Shown here piece by piece: positions 17,315 through 26,094 of a stretch of 64,000 bases of DNA. Each line of letters begins with the position of its first letter. Position 1 is the first letter of the stretch. This DNA comes from JAAUTS01 sp038250235 (GTDB taxonomy: Bacteria; Verrucomicrobiota; Verrucomicrobiia; Methylacidiphilales; JAAUTS01). The stretch is taken from assembly GCA_038250235.1 (NCBI GenBank), contig JBBSCO010000005.1:1-64000 (forward strand). Direction: 5' to 3'. The notes beneath the pieces were generated by a model that was not told where the DNA came from, did not search any database, and worked only from the letters and a program-made list of their open reading frames with translations. A program made the position numbers and the translations under genes.

Positions 17315-18262
17315 TCACTTGGGCCAGAGCCAGAAGAGATACCCAGAGTAGATTACCAGGAGAACACCACCTTCCCAGCGCTTAATGGTAAAGCCGGACC
17401 AAAGAATCGGAACCAGCAGAACGGAGACTCCAAGCATCACGAACATGTCCACCCAAGCCACGCCGCCGGCGTTGATCGGGGCGATAAGACCGGCTGCTCC
17501 GAGGATGCAGAGCATGTTGTAAATGTTCGACCCGACGATGCCGCCAATGGCGATGTCGGGCTCCTTTTTGAGAGCCGCAACAATCGAAGCAGCCAGCTCC
17601 GGCGTGCTCGTGCCCGCCGCCACAATCGTCAGCCCGATAATTGCTTCGCTCACCCCCCATGCCCGAGCGATCGAGATCGAGCCGTCCACCAAAAAGTTAG
17701 AGCCGACGACCAACAACCCCAGCCCGCCCAGGATGAAGAGAATGTCCATCCATAGTGGCTTTTTTGGACGATCAAGCGACTCGTCAAACTCCGCCTTCAC
17801 ATCCTGGGTCGTCGTTTTTTTTGCGTATAGGATGCTTCCCACCGTGTAGGTGATAATGCCCGCAAACAAAACGCCAGCCTCCCATTGCGCAAGTGCCCCG
17901 TCGCGAAAAAAGAACATCATCAACAGCGTGACGCCGATCATGATGGGCACGTCGATCTTCACGAGCTGGAAGTTGACCTTGATTGGACAAATGATAGCGG
18001 CGATGGCGAGGATCACGGCGATATTGAAAATATTGGAGCCGACTACGTTGCCAACCGCAATACCGCTCTGCCCGGCTAGAGCGGATTTCACGCTCACGAG
18101 AAGCTCCGGCATACTTGTGCCGTAAGCCACTACAGTCAGCCCGACAACCAATGGGCTCAACCCGAGTTTTAATGCCACCGCCGAACTTCCGCGCACGAGA
18201 CCTTCGGCCCCGAAGTACAGTAGCACCAAGCCGACAACGATAAAGAATACGTCGTTCATCAT
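17315..18262 (-). CDS. Calcium/sodium antiporter, CaCA family
   Basis: A 315-residue inner-membrane exchanger with ten helices in two inverted halves. Each half has the alpha-repeat of the YrbG/NCX-type CaCA family: LTVVAYGTSMPELLVSV with GNVVGSNIFNIAVIL in the first, and LTIVAAGTSTPELAASI with GGIVGSNIYNMLCIL in the second; the Glu in each PEL is an ion ligand. It probably expels Ca2+ in exchange for Na+ or H+. Two adjacent ATGs (18262 and 18259) are possible starts; the longer open frame adds a Cys/Arg-rich extension with no family match. It stands alone. Confidence 0.95.
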   Translation of the reverse strand: MMNDVFFIVVGLVLLYFGAEGLVRGSSAVALKLGLSPLVVGLTVVAYGTSMPELLVSVKSALAGQSGIAVGNVVGSNIFNIAVILAIAAIICPIKVNFQLVKIDVPIMIGVTLLMMFFFRDGALAQWEAGVLFAGIITYTVGSILYAKKTTTQDVKAEFDESLDRPKKPLWMDILFILGGLGLLVVGSNFLVDGSISIARAWGVSEAIIGLTIVAAGTSTPELAASIVAALKKEPDIAIGGIVGSNIYNMLCILGAAGLIAPINAGGVAWVDMFVMLGVSVLLVPILWSGFTIKRWEGGVLLVIYSGYLFWLWPK

Positions 18263-18474
18263 ACGGCAGAAAGAATCTCTGCAATTCGGCAACTGTCAAC
18301 TGTCGTAAATGTGGTCAGTTAATCATTCTTGGCAGAATAGCGTAGAATTTGAGGTAGTCAGGATCGATCCTTCGACTTAAGTGTTCTCAGAATCTTTAGA
18401 ACTTTTGATACATTAAACCCTTGGCTAAATTGCTTTCGTAGCCCAGGTGTAGGGCAGGCTGTCATTATGGATCC

Positions 18475-19200
18475 CTAAAGGTTAAAGCGCGGGCCGAGGT
18501 ATAATTCCCGGGCAATCGGGTCGTTGATCAAAAATTCGCTCGTTCCCTGGCTCTCTACACGGCCGTCGCAGATCAGATAAGCCCGGTCCACGACGGACAG
18601 GGTTTCCCGCACATTGTGATCGGTGATCAGAACCGCCAACCCGCGGGCACGCAGGGACAGGATGATTTGTTGGACGTCATGGACAGCGATCGGATCCACA
18701 CCGCTGAAAGGCTCGTCCAGCATGAGGAGCGAAGGTTCCGTCACCAGGCAGCGGGCAATGGCCAGACGGCGTTTTTCCCCGCCGGAGAGCATGTAGGCCT
18801 TGCTTTTGCGGACGCGCTCGATGCCCAGTTCAAAAAGCAGATCTTCCAATTTCTGTTGCCTCTCCTTGTTTTCCAAGGGAAGTGTTTCCAGAATGGCCAG
18901 GAGATTTTCCTCCACTGTCAGTTTCTTAAAAATGGATTCTTCCTGAGGCAGGTAGCTGATCCCACGACGGGCTCTCCGATACATCGGCATGCCGGAAACT
19001 TCTTCGCCCTGAAGATAAATTTCTCCTGAAGTAGGTCGCACCAGGCCGACGATCATGTTGAAGGTGGTTGTTTTCCCTGCCCCGTTTTTACCCAGAAGAC
19101 CCACAATCTCTCCCGCGTTGACATGGAAGCCCACGCCATTGACGACGTTACGTTCCCCGTAGGTCTTGACCAAGTCGGTAGCTCGGATGATTTCGGACAT
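18475..19200 (-). CDS. lptB: LPS export ABC transporter ATPase
   Basis: The 241-residue ATPase has Walker A LLGKNGAGKTT, Q-loop with YLPQEESIFKKLTVEEN, signature LSGGEKRRLAIARC and Walker B LLMLDEPFSGVDP, all close to LptB of the LptB2FG complex that extracts lipopolysaccharide from the inner membrane. The frame extends 45 codons further upstream, through the end of lptA, but MSEIIRATDLVKTYG is the family start and begins 25 bases after the lptA stop. The lptC-lptA-lptB order downstream of kdsA confirms the role. lptF and lptG are not in the window. Confidence 0.96.
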   Translation of the reverse strand: MSEIIRATDLVKTYGERNVVNGVGFHVNAGEIVGLLGKNGAGKTTTFNMIVGLVRPTSGEIYLQGEEVSGMPMYRRARRGISYLPQEESIFKKLTVEENLLAILETLPLENKERQQKLEDLLFELGIERVRKSKAYMLSGGEKRRLAIARCLVTEPSLLMLDEPFSGVDPIAVHDVQQIILSLRARGLAVLITDHNVRETLSVVDRAYLICDGRVESQGTSEFLINDPIARELYLGPRFNL

Positions 19201-19225
19201 GGAGGGTGGTGCTTGAAACAACCGG

Positions 19226-19699
19226 TCACTGCAAATAAAACTGCACCTTGCTCCGTCCATCCACATCCATGCGGTCGGAGTCGGGATAGATGCTGATGAC
19301 CGTGCCTGTGACACGGTTGGCCCCCTGGTTGACAACGGGATCCCCGGTCAGCTTGATTTTTTTATCAGACACGGTATATTCTGCCTCACGGGCTTCGGCC
19401 GTGCGTCCGGAACCCTGTTTGATCTTCACGTTGCCGCGGGCCACCAGGCGCTGCATCTTGTTGTTTTCATCAAAATAAACCACCAACTCGTCTGAAGTAA
19501 GATCAAAGCTGGCATCCTTGACTGCGACTGCACCGGAAAAAGTTCCCAATTTTTTACTCAAATCCAGCCGGAAACTATTGCTGGTAACTTCCGTTTCTTT
19601 GAGTGCCGCACCAGCTGCTGTTTTGCCAGGTGTCACCTGGGCCGCGAGGGCGGGAAGGAAAGTCAGTATTGCCATCATTGAATAGAAACATGTTTTCAT
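19226..19699 (-). CDS. lptA: Periplasmic LPS-bridge protein LptA-like
   Basis: The 157 residues start with a signal peptide (MKTCFYSMMAILTFLPALAA) and continue as an OstA/LptA beta-jellyroll: LTSDELVVYFDENNKMQRL, VARGNVKIKQG, then AREAEYTVSDKKIKLTGD and the closing GNRVTG-like GANRVTGTVISIY. LptA strands link to form the bridge carrying LPS across the periplasm. Its start overlaps the lptC stop by 4 bases and lptB follows. Length is a little under E. coli LptA (185 aa). Confidence 0.88.
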   Translation of the reverse strand: MKTCFYSMMAILTFLPALAAQVTPGKTAAGAALKETEVTSNSFRLDLSKKLGTFSGAVAVKDASFDLTSDELVVYFDENNKMQRLVARGNVKIKQGSGRTAEAREAEYTVSDKKIKLTGDPVVNQGANRVTGTVISIYPDSDRMDVDGRSKVQFYLQ

Positions 19700-20136
19700 T
19701 TGGGTTGAACCTCGTCGTTCCGTTTAATCATCACTTTGACATTCTCCTGGAAGAATCCCTTGTTTTCCGCAATTTGCCAATCCATCGTTTTTGACGTCAG
19801 AACAAAACTGGGATGTTCGATTTTCACCCCGTTGCTGCTGGTGAGACGGTTTTCCTCCCGCCAATAGTCGCTTTCATCAGAGGTGATTTTGGTCTCAGCG
19901 ACACCTTTGTTAAAAAAATCGATGTTCAGCCCCCTCACCTTGATCCTGCTGAGGCTCATGACGGTGGCTTCTTTGCCAAAAATTTTCATTTTGATCACGC
20001 CACTTTCATCGCGCTGGGGAAGTTCAAAACCCTTGATGATGGCTCCGATGGCAAAATCGGCCTGGGCCAAAACACGGACGCCCGTGCCCAGAAGTATCAG
20101 GGTCAGAACAGCGGCAATGACTTTAAACGACTTCAT
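19696..20136 (-). CDS. lptC: LptC-like inner-membrane LPS transport protein
   Basis: 146 residues: an N-terminal hydrophobic helix (FKVIAAVLTLILLGTGVRVL) and a periplasmic beta domain with IKMKIFGKEATVMS, NIDFFNKGVAETKITSDES, and HPSFVLTSKTMDWQIAENKG, which follows the LptC/OstA pattern of repeated short strands. Sequence similarity to enterobacterial LptC is low, so the name rests largely on position: it lies between kdsA (overlap 14 bases) and lptA (overlap 4 bases). The first helix could be cleaved as a signal peptide rather than stay as an anchor. Confidence 0.75.
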   Translation of the reverse strand: MKSFKVIAAVLTLILLGTGVRVLAQADFAIGAIIKGFELPQRDESGVIKMKIFGKEATVMSLSRIKVRGLNIDFFNKGVAETKITSDESDYWREENRLTSSNGVKIEHPSFVLTSKTMDWQIAENKGFFQENVKVMIKRNDEVQPK

Positions 20137-20914
20137 GGATTTGGGCTATTTTTCTCAGAACAGCGGGCAACTGCGCAAGCGGAATCATGTTGGGACCGTC
20201 CGAAGGCGATTTTTCCGGTTTGGGGTGGGTCTCGATGAACAGGCCATCCACCCCGGCAGCCACGGCCGCACGCGCCAGGACGGGTGCCAATCGTCCGTCA
20301 CCTCCTGTCGCCCCGCCCAGACTTCCCGGGCGCTGGACGGAGTGGGTGGCATCAAAAATGACACGATGCCCGTGCTCGCGCATGATCGCGAGACTCCGCA
20401 TATCTACAACAAGGTTATGATAGCCAAAGGACGTTCCCCGTTCGGTCATGTAATAGTCGGTGCAACCGGTGCTTTTTAATTTTTCGGCAATCTGATCGAC
20501 GTCTTCCGGTGCAAGAAACTGGCCTTTTTTCACATTGACTGTGCAGCCTGATTCACCCGCCGCCAGAACCAGGTCCGTCTGGCGGCAGAGGAAGGCGGGG
20601 ATTTGGATGGCATCGACCGCATGTTTGGCCTGCTCGATGTCATCCACGCTGTGTACATCGGTCAAAACCTGGACCCCTGCCCTGAGACTGACCTCCGCCA
20701 GAATATCCAGCCCCCGTTCGATACCCAAACCCCGCTTCCCTTTAAGGGAGGTGCGGTTGGCTTTATCGTAGGAAGCTTTGAAAACATAGTCCCAGCCCAG
20801 TTCATCACATAGATCCTTCACACGCAGGGCAATGTTGAGGGCGGAGCGCAGGTCCTCCAACTGGCAGGGGCCCGAAACCAGGAGGAAGCGTTTACTTTTG
20901 GATTTTTTGGGCAT
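20123..20914 (-). CDS. kdsA: 3-deoxy-8-phosphooctulonate (Kdo-8-P) synthase
   Basis: KdsA condenses arabinose 5-phosphate with phosphoenolpyruvate to Kdo-8-phosphate, a core sugar of lipid A inner core. The 263 residues show LVSGPCQLED, FKASYDKANRTSLKG, QVLTDVHSVDDI, IPAFLCRQTDL, a TERGTSFGYHNLVVD block, FDATHSVQRPG and FIETHPKPEKSPSDGPNM. The Cys in GPCQLED suggests the metal-dependent type of KDO8P synthase, since metal-free enzymes carry Asn near this place; that is inference. It overlaps pyrG by 23 bases and lptC by 14. Confidence 0.97.
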   Translation of the reverse strand: MPKKSKSKRFLLVSGPCQLEDLRSALNIALRVKDLCDELGWDYVFKASYDKANRTSLKGKRGLGIERGLDILAEVSLRAGVQVLTDVHSVDDIEQAKHAVDAIQIPAFLCRQTDLVLAAGESGCTVNVKKGQFLAPEDVDQIAEKLKSTGCTDYYMTERGTSFGYHNLVVDMRSLAIMREHGHRVIFDATHSVQRPGSLGGATGGDGRLAPVLARAAVAAGVDGLFIETHPKPEKSPSDGPNMIPLAQLPAVLRKIAQIHEVV

Positions 20915-22505
20915 GGGCTAGAACCGCCTGGGTAAAGGCGTAAAAAAGCGGATGAGGTTTATTGGGCTTGGACTGGAACTCCGGATGGAACTGGCAGGCC
21001 ACATACCAAGGGTGGTCTTTCAATTCAACAATCTCCACCAGATTCTGGCCCCGGTAAAATCCGGAAATCACCAGGCCCTTGCTTTCCATCTGTTCACGAT
21101 AGGCACTGTTGAATTCGTAGCGGTGACGGTGCCGTTCAAGGATGATGGGCTTGCCGTATGCCTGAGAGGCCTTGGACCCTTCCAGCAACTGGCACTCAGA
21201 GTTGCCCAGGCGCATGGTTCCGCCCTTGGTGATGACCCGCTGTTGGGCATCCAAAAGGGATATAACCGGATACGGGGTGTTTTCATCAAACTCCGTGCTG
21301 TGCGCCCCGGCCAATCCGCAGACGTGGCGGGCAAATTCGATAACAGCGATCTGCATGCCCAAGCACAACCCAAGATAAGGAATATTGTTTTCACGGGCGA
21401 AGCGGGCCGCCTGGATTTTGCCATCCGTCCCCCGGCTGCCGAATCCTCCCGGGACAAGTACACCGTCGATCCCCTCCATGAATTTTCCAGCACCTTCGGC
21501 TTCGATATCCTCCGCGTCGATGCGAATGGTATTGATTCCGACATCGGCCGCGGCACCCGCATGGGTCAGGGCTTCGTAAATGCTCTTGTAAGCGTCCTGG
21601 TGTTCGATGTATTTGCCGACCACGGCGATATTGACGCGGTGGGTGGGGGCAATGATGCGGTTGACCATGATCTGCCAGTCCTTCATATCGGCAGGAGGCA
21701 GGTCGAGGCGGAGTTGTTTGCAGACCAGATCGTCCACATGCTCACGCTGGAGCATCAGGGGAACTTCATAAATGGAATAGGCAACATCCTGCTCCTCTAT
21801 CACCGCCTCAAGGGGCACGTTGCAGAACATGGAAATTTTTTGGCGGATCTCTTTTTCAATCGGATGCTCGCTCCGGCAGACAAGAATGTGCGGCTGAATA
21901 CCGATTTCCCGCAGCTTGGCCACGCTTTGTTGGGTCGGTTTGGATTTCAATTCCCCGGCAGCCTTGATGTAAGGGATGAGGGTGACATGGATGAATAGAA
22001 CATTGTCCGACCCGACTTCCAGTGCGAACTGACGGATGGCCTCCAGGAAGGGCAGTCCTTCAATGTCCCCCGTGGTGCCGCCTATTTCCGTGATCACCAC
22101 ATCGCAGTCCTGATACTGGCTGACCTGGATGATGCGGGCTTTGATTTCGTCCGTGACATGGGGAATGACCTGCACGGTTTTTCCCAGATAATCCCCGCGT
22201 CGTTCTTTGCGCAGAACTTCCTCATAAACCTGGCCCGCGGTCAGGTTATTGCGGCGGGTGAGTTTCCCGTTGGTAAAACGTTCATAATGCCCGAGGTCCA
22301 GATCGGTTTCCGCCCCGTCCTCCAGAACATAGACTTCCCCATGCTGGAAAGGGCTCATGGTGCCGGGATCCACATTGAGATACGGGTCGAACTTTTGCAG
22401 AACAACGCGAAGGCCTCGGCGCTCCAGCAGCGTGCCCAGGCAGGCTGCCGTTAACCCTTTACCCAGAGAACTGACCACACCGCCCGTAACAAAAATATAC
22501 TTCAT
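20892..22505 (-). CDS. pyrG: CTP synthase
   Basis: PyrG makes CTP from UTP with glutamine. The 537 residues begin MKYIFVTGGVVSSLGKGL, the conserved synthase P-loop, with QKFDPYLNVDPGTMSPFQHG and a C-terminal class I glutamine amidotransferase domain: PYLGLCLGMQIAVIEFA holds the catalytic Cys, and HPEFQSKP the His and Glu. Full length. Its place among Kdo genes makes sense because KdsB uses CTP. It is 18 bases downstream of kdsB and overlaps kdsA. Confidence 0.99.
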   Translation of the reverse strand: MKYIFVTGGVVSSLGKGLTAACLGTLLERRGLRVVLQKFDPYLNVDPGTMSPFQHGEVYVLEDGAETDLDLGHYERFTNGKLTRRNNLTAGQVYEEVLRKERRGDYLGKTVQVIPHVTDEIKARIIQVSQYQDCDVVITEIGGTTGDIEGLPFLEAIRQFALEVGSDNVLFIHVTLIPYIKAAGELKSKPTQQSVAKLREIGIQPHILVCRSEHPIEKEIRQKISMFCNVPLEAVIEEQDVAYSIYEVPLMLQREHVDDLVCKQLRLDLPPADMKDWQIMVNRIIAPTHRVNIAVVGKYIEHQDAYKSIYEALTHAGAAADVGINTIRIDAEDIEAEGAGKFMEGIDGVLVPGGFGSRGTDGKIQAARFARENNIPYLGLCLGMQIAVIEFARHVCGLAGAHSTEFDENTPYPVISLLDAQQRVITKGGTMRLGNSECQLLEGSKASQAYGKPIILERHRHRYEFNSAYREQMESKGLVISGFYRGQNLVEIVELKDHPWYVACQFHPEFQSKPNKPHPLFYAFTQAVLAHAQKIQK

Positions 22506-22523
22506 TGCTTAAAATCCAGGAAA

Positions 22524-23255
22524 TCAGTCGTTGATCCGGTTGCAAACTCTTTCCAGGTCCTCTGGGGAATCAACGCCGACCGTTTCCACGCTAGTGGGTA
22601 TGACCTGAATCGCAACCCCATTTTGCAGGGCTCTTAATTGTTCCAGCTTTTCCACAACCTCCAAGCGACTGGGAAGCCAACGGACAAGCTGTTGTAGAGT
22701 CCCCGGACGGTAGGCGTAAATCCCCAAATGATGCCAATACTCGGCATCACCCCGCCCATCCCGGTCATAAGGAATTGGGCACCGGGAAAAGTAAAGGGCT
22801 CGTCCCGAAAGATCCAAAACGACTTTGACCACATTAGGATTGGCAATATCTTCAGACTTGGTGATCCGCCGGGCCAACGTTGCCATCCCTGCGGTGGACC
22901 CTTTCAGCGAATCAATAAAATCATCCAAAACCTGAGGTTCAATCAGTGGCTCGTCCCCTTGAACGTTCAGAATCCAGCCTTCCTGCTGGTTCTTTGTCAC
23001 CACCGCAATTCTGTCCGTGCCCGAAGGCAGGGCAGGATCCGTCATGACCACTTCCGCCCCGAACGACAGGGCCGCCCGGTAGATGTCTTCATGATCCGTA
23101 GCTATGGTCACCCGTTGGATCCGTCTGGCTTTTTTGACCTGTTCCCAAGTGCGTTGGATCAACGGTTTTCCCTTCAGATCTGCCAGCATTTTTCGCGGAA
23201 AACGTGTGGAGGCAAAACGGGCAGGAATGACCGCCCAGACATTTTCATCACTCAT
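22524..23255 (-). CDS. kdsB: CMP-Kdo synthetase
   Basis: KdsB activates Kdo by transfer from CTP, giving CMP-Kdo. The 243 residues show the family start AVIPARFASTRFPRKMLADL, GKPLIQRTWEQ, HEDIYRAALSFGAEVVMTDP, SGTDRIA, NVQGDEPLIEPQ, YFSRCPIPYDRD and HLGIYAYRPGTLQQ. Full length. The start overlaps the gmhB stop by 4 bases (TCAT on the plus strand) and pyrG follows closely. Confidence 0.97.
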   Translation of the reverse strand: MSDENVWAVIPARFASTRFPRKMLADLKGKPLIQRTWEQVKKARRIQRVTIATDHEDIYRAALSFGAEVVMTDPALPSGTDRIAVVTKNQQEGWILNVQGDEPLIEPQVLDDFIDSLKGSTAGMATLARRITKSEDIANPNVVKVVLDLSGRALYFSRCPIPYDRDGRGDAEYWHHLGIYAYRPGTLQQLVRWLPSRLEVVEKLEQLRALQNGVAIQVIPTSVETVGVDSPEDLERVCNRIND

Positions 23256-23803
23256 GGATTGGCTCCAGGATATTTCGCCCTGACCCAGGTCGCGGCGGCA
23301 ACCAGATCCTCCGCCACAAAATCAGCCAGAACTTTCGCCTCCTTCAGGTCATCTCCGCCGGAATGACCCAGAGTCAGAATAGAAAGACAACCCGCATTTT
23401 TTCCGCACTGCACATCGGAAAGACGATCCCCTATCATCACGCTACGGCCCAGATCCAGTCCGTGTTCCTCAGCCGCCCTCAATAACATGGCCGGTGCAGG
23501 CTTGCGGTCGTCGGCAGCGTAAGGATCTTCCGGAGCACCATAACAAAGATAATATCCGGTAAAACGAATGCCCCCCAGGCGCATTTCCATCGCTTCATTG
23601 ACCAGCCGGACCTGCTCCTTGGTGATCAACCCGCGACCCACGCCGGATTGGTTGGAAACAACAAACAAAGGCCATCTTGTTTTTTCCAGCAAGCGCAATC
23701 CCTCCAAGGCTCCCGGCATCAATTCCACCCGGCCAGGATCCCCCAGATAAGGAATGTTGCGGATGATGGTGTCATCCCGGTCTAAAAAGAATGCCGGCTT
23801 CAT
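23252..23803 (-). CDS. gmhB: Heptose 1,7-bisphosphate phosphatase GmhB-like
   Basis: A 183-residue HAD phosphatase. Motif I is FFLDRDDTIIRN, motif II VVSNQSGVGRG, and motif III/IV DRKPAPAM and VMIGDRLSDVQCGKNAG. This is the histidinol-phosphatase/GmhB subgroup that removes the 7-phosphate (or 1-phosphate side, depending on type) from heptose bisphosphate in ADP-heptose synthesis. The CxH...CxC zinc loop of E. coli GmhB is missing (YLCYGAPEDPYAADDRKP), so it belongs to the zinc-free form. The hldE-type kinase is immediately upstream with a 4-base overlap, supporting the role. Confidence 0.9.
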   Translation of the reverse strand: MKPAFFLDRDDTIIRNIPYLGDPGRVELMPGALEGLRLLEKTRWPLFVVSNQSGVGRGLITKEQVRLVNEAMEMRLGGIRFTGYYLCYGAPEDPYAADDRKPAPAMLLRAAEEHGLDLGRSVMIGDRLSDVQCGKNAGCLSILTLGHSGGDDLKEAKVLADFVAEDLVAAATWVRAKYPGANP

Positions 23804-24807
23804 TCGTTCGCCGCGCCGATAAAACTTTCAATCAACTCTTCCTGCTGAAGCGTGGCCGTGCCCAGTTTGCTCACGACAACCCCCGCCGCGTGGTTGGCCA
23901 GCTCTGCCGCTTCCATGCCATTCAATCCCACCGCCAACCCCGCTGTAAAAAAAGATATCGCCGTATCCCCGGCCCCGGACACATCAAACACTTCCTTGGC
24001 CCGGGTCGGCGTGTGGTAGGGTGCCAGAAATTTCTGATACAACTGCATGCCCTGATCCCCCATCGTCACCAACAAATAAGGCACCTTCCAACGTTCCAGT
24101 AGCGCAGCCCCCACCTCATCCATGTCGGTTGCTTCCGGATCTCCGCCGAGACCGGCATAAGCGATGGCCTCGGATCGGTTTGGTTTCACAGCCGTGGCCC
24201 CGCTGAAATCAATGGTATTGGAGGGGTTGGGGTCAACCGTCACCACTTTTTCCTGCTCGGCGGCAATCTTCACCAATTCGTCAAATATTTCCTGATGCAG
24301 AAATCCCTTCCCGTAATCCTCCACAATCACCGCCTGATAGTTTTTCAGCTCCTTGCGGAGGAAGGATTTGATCTGCTCCATCTCGCTCGGGCGGAATTTA
24401 AGCATTTCCTCATGATCCACCCGGACAACCTGCTGCTGCCGGGCAATGATGCGGGTCTTGATGATGGTGGAAAAGCGGCTTTCGATGAACAAACCCTTCG
24501 TGTCGATTTTGCTCTTCTTCAACAACTTGGCCAACTGCTCTCCCGCATTGTCCTTACCCAAAACGCCGCAAACCCCGACTTTAACCCCAAAATCCGCCAG
24601 ATTCCTGGCCACGTTGGCTGCTCCTCCCGGGAAAGCCGTCTCATGGGTCACCTGGACGACCGGCACCGGTGCTTCCGGGGAGATGCGCGAAACCCTCCCA
24701 TAAATGAACTGGTCCAGCATCAGATCTCCAAGCACCAGGATACGCAGGTCCTGAATGCGCTGAATCACTTTTTCCAAACGGTTTTTATTGAACGTTGGCA
24801 TCCCCAT
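23800..24807 (-). CDS. Heptose 7-phosphate kinase (RfaE domain I)
   Basis: The 335 residues are a ribokinase-fold enzyme like the first domain of HldE/RfaE, which phosphorylates heptose 7-phosphate at C1. Seen: LVLGDLMLDQFIYGRV, SRISPEAPVPVV, FPGGAANVARNL, DPNPSN, AVKPNRSEA, and the catalytic DVSGAGDTAISFFTA. The cytidylyl/adenylyltransferase domain found at the C-terminus of E. coli HldE is absent, so the nucleotidyl step needs another gene outside the window. I chose the ATG at 24807 because GGAAGGTG stands 5-7 bases upstream; a GTG in frame 15 bases earlier overlaps that site. Confidence 0.93.
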   Translation of the reverse strand: MGMPTFNKNRLEKVIQRIQDLRILVLGDLMLDQFIYGRVSRISPEAPVPVVQVTHETAFPGGAANVARNLADFGVKVGVCGVLGKDNAGEQLAKLLKKSKIDTKGLFIESRFSTIIKTRIIARQQQVVRVDHEEMLKFRPSEMEQIKSFLRKELKNYQAVIVEDYGKGFLHQEIFDELVKIAAEQEKVVTVDPNPSNTIDFSGATAVKPNRSEAIAYAGLGGDPEATDMDEVGAALLERWKVPYLLVTMGDQGMQLYQKFLAPYHTPTRAKEVFDVSGAGDTAISFFTAGLAVGLNGMEAAELANHAAGVVVSKLGTATLQQEELIESFIGAANE

Positions 24808-24869
24808 AGAGTCACCTTCCACAGCCTAGACTTGCAACTTAAAACTTTAAACTTAAAACTGGAGTCCAC

Positions 24870-25670
24870 GTGAGCTTCGATTACCACATTCATACACCCT
24901 TATGCCACCATGCCACAGGACACCCGCGTGAGTATGTCAAACAAGGACTGGCCTCGGGCCTCTCGGAAATCGGCTTCTCGGACCACAACCCCATGCCGAC
25001 CCAGTTTGACAACTGGCGGATGGCTCCGGACGAACTGCCCGCCTACTTCCAGCTTATTGATGAAGCTCGGGAGGACTTCCCCGATTTCCCCATCCGTCTA
25101 GGTCTCGAATGCGATTTTATCCCGGGCCAGGAAGATCACCTTCGCTCCATCGCGGCCCGCACAGGCTGGGACTACCTGATCGGCGCCGTGCATTACATCC
25201 GTGAAGACTGGGATGTCGACAGCCCGTTCAAACGCAATCTCTGGAAGGAGCTCCCGGTAGATGAGGTATGGAAACGCTATTTTTCCCTCTACACCCGGGC
25301 TGCCAGTTCCGGACTTTTCGACTTCATGGCCCACCCGGATCTGGTCAAAAAATTTGGCGACTTTCCTGCGGGAGACCTCAAACCTTATTACACGGAATGT
25401 CTGGATGCGATTGCCGACTGTAAAATAGCCATAGAACTCAATACCGCCGGGCTCCGCAAGGACGTGAAGGAGATTTATCCCAGCCGGGAATTCCTGGCCA
25501 TGGCCTTTGCACGGGATATCCCCATCCTGATCAACTCGGACGCCCACGCTCCGCAGGAAGTCGCTGCGGGTTTTGATCTGGCCATCCAACTGGCCCTGGA
25601 TGTCGGCTACACGCACCTGACCCGGTTCGAAAAAAGGGTTCCGATCCCTGTTCCCCTGATCCAGCTATGA
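24870..25670 (+). CDS. PHP-family phosphatase, histidinol-phosphatase HisJ-like
   Basis: 266 residues starting at GTG after GGAG (9 bases). The PHP metal motifs are plain: DYHIHTPLCHHA, SDHNPMP, GLECDFIPG, GAVHYI, DFMAHPDLVKKFG, and near the end INSDAHAPQEVAAGFD. This set is what HisJ-type histidinol-phosphate phosphatases have, and the length fits. No other histidine genes are near, so it may serve another phosphoester. It is alone on the plus strand between two minus-strand blocks. Confidence 0.88.
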   Translation: MSFDYHIHTPLCHHATGHPREYVKQGLASGLSEIGFSDHNPMPTQFDNWRMAPDELPAYFQLIDEAREDFPDFPIRLGLECDFIPGQEDHLRSIAARTGWDYLIGAVHYIREDWDVDSPFKRNLWKELPVDEVWKRYFSLYTRAASSGLFDFMAHPDLVKKFGDFPAGDLKPYYTECLDAIADCKIAIELNTAGLRKDVKEIYPSREFLAMAFARDIPILINSDAHAPQEVAAGFDLAIQLALDVGYTHLTRFEKRVPIPVPLIQL

Positions 25671-25722
25671 TGGTTATTGGCCTGTTAGTTTTTGCCAACA
25701 AAAAAGATCCCCATGTCCCAGG

Positions 25723-26094
25723 TCAGGGCATCCGCTTGGGCTCTTCATAAGGCGGGAAGCGGAAGATGACTTCCCCTTCTTTACCCAGATTCAGGACATC
25801 GCGCGCGGTGCGCTCGATGAAATATGGGTCATCCTGAAGGGCATAGAGTTCGTCCTGCAAACGGAGGCTGACAGCCTGTTGCTCTTGGGTTTCCCGCAGC
25901 ACAGCGATTCTGCGTGCCAGATGATCCTGATTTTTCTTGAAGACCGGCCAGTAGATGGCCCCCACCAGGGCAAGAAGCAGAACGACAACACAGGCGTAGG
26001 CCCAGGGCAGAAGTTTCTGCCACATGTCCCCCCGATCCACCCGTGCAGTGGTTTTAATGCTGCGCGGGTCGAATACTTTAGATCGTGCCGCCAT
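25723..26094 (-). CDS. FtsB/DivIC-like septum formation initiator
   Basis: The 123-residue product has a basic cytoplasmic start, one transmembrane helix (LLPWAYACVVVLLLALVG), a coiled coil of about 45 residues (HLARRIAVLRETQEQQAVSL), and the short DDPYFIERTARDVLNLGKEG block that is the mark of FtsB/DivIC proteins, which join FtsL and FtsQ at the division site. The long open frame extending to 26298 lies inside eno and is not plausible; the ATG at 26094 gives a 17-base overlap with eno. Position directly after eno is the same as ftsB in many proteobacteria. Confidence 0.88.
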   Translation of the reverse strand: MAARSKVFDPRSIKTTARVDRGDMWQKLLPWAYACVVVLLLALVGAIYWPVFKKNQDHLARRIAVLRETQEQQAVSLRLQDELYALQDDPYFIERTARDVLNLGKEGEVIFRFPPYEEPKRMP

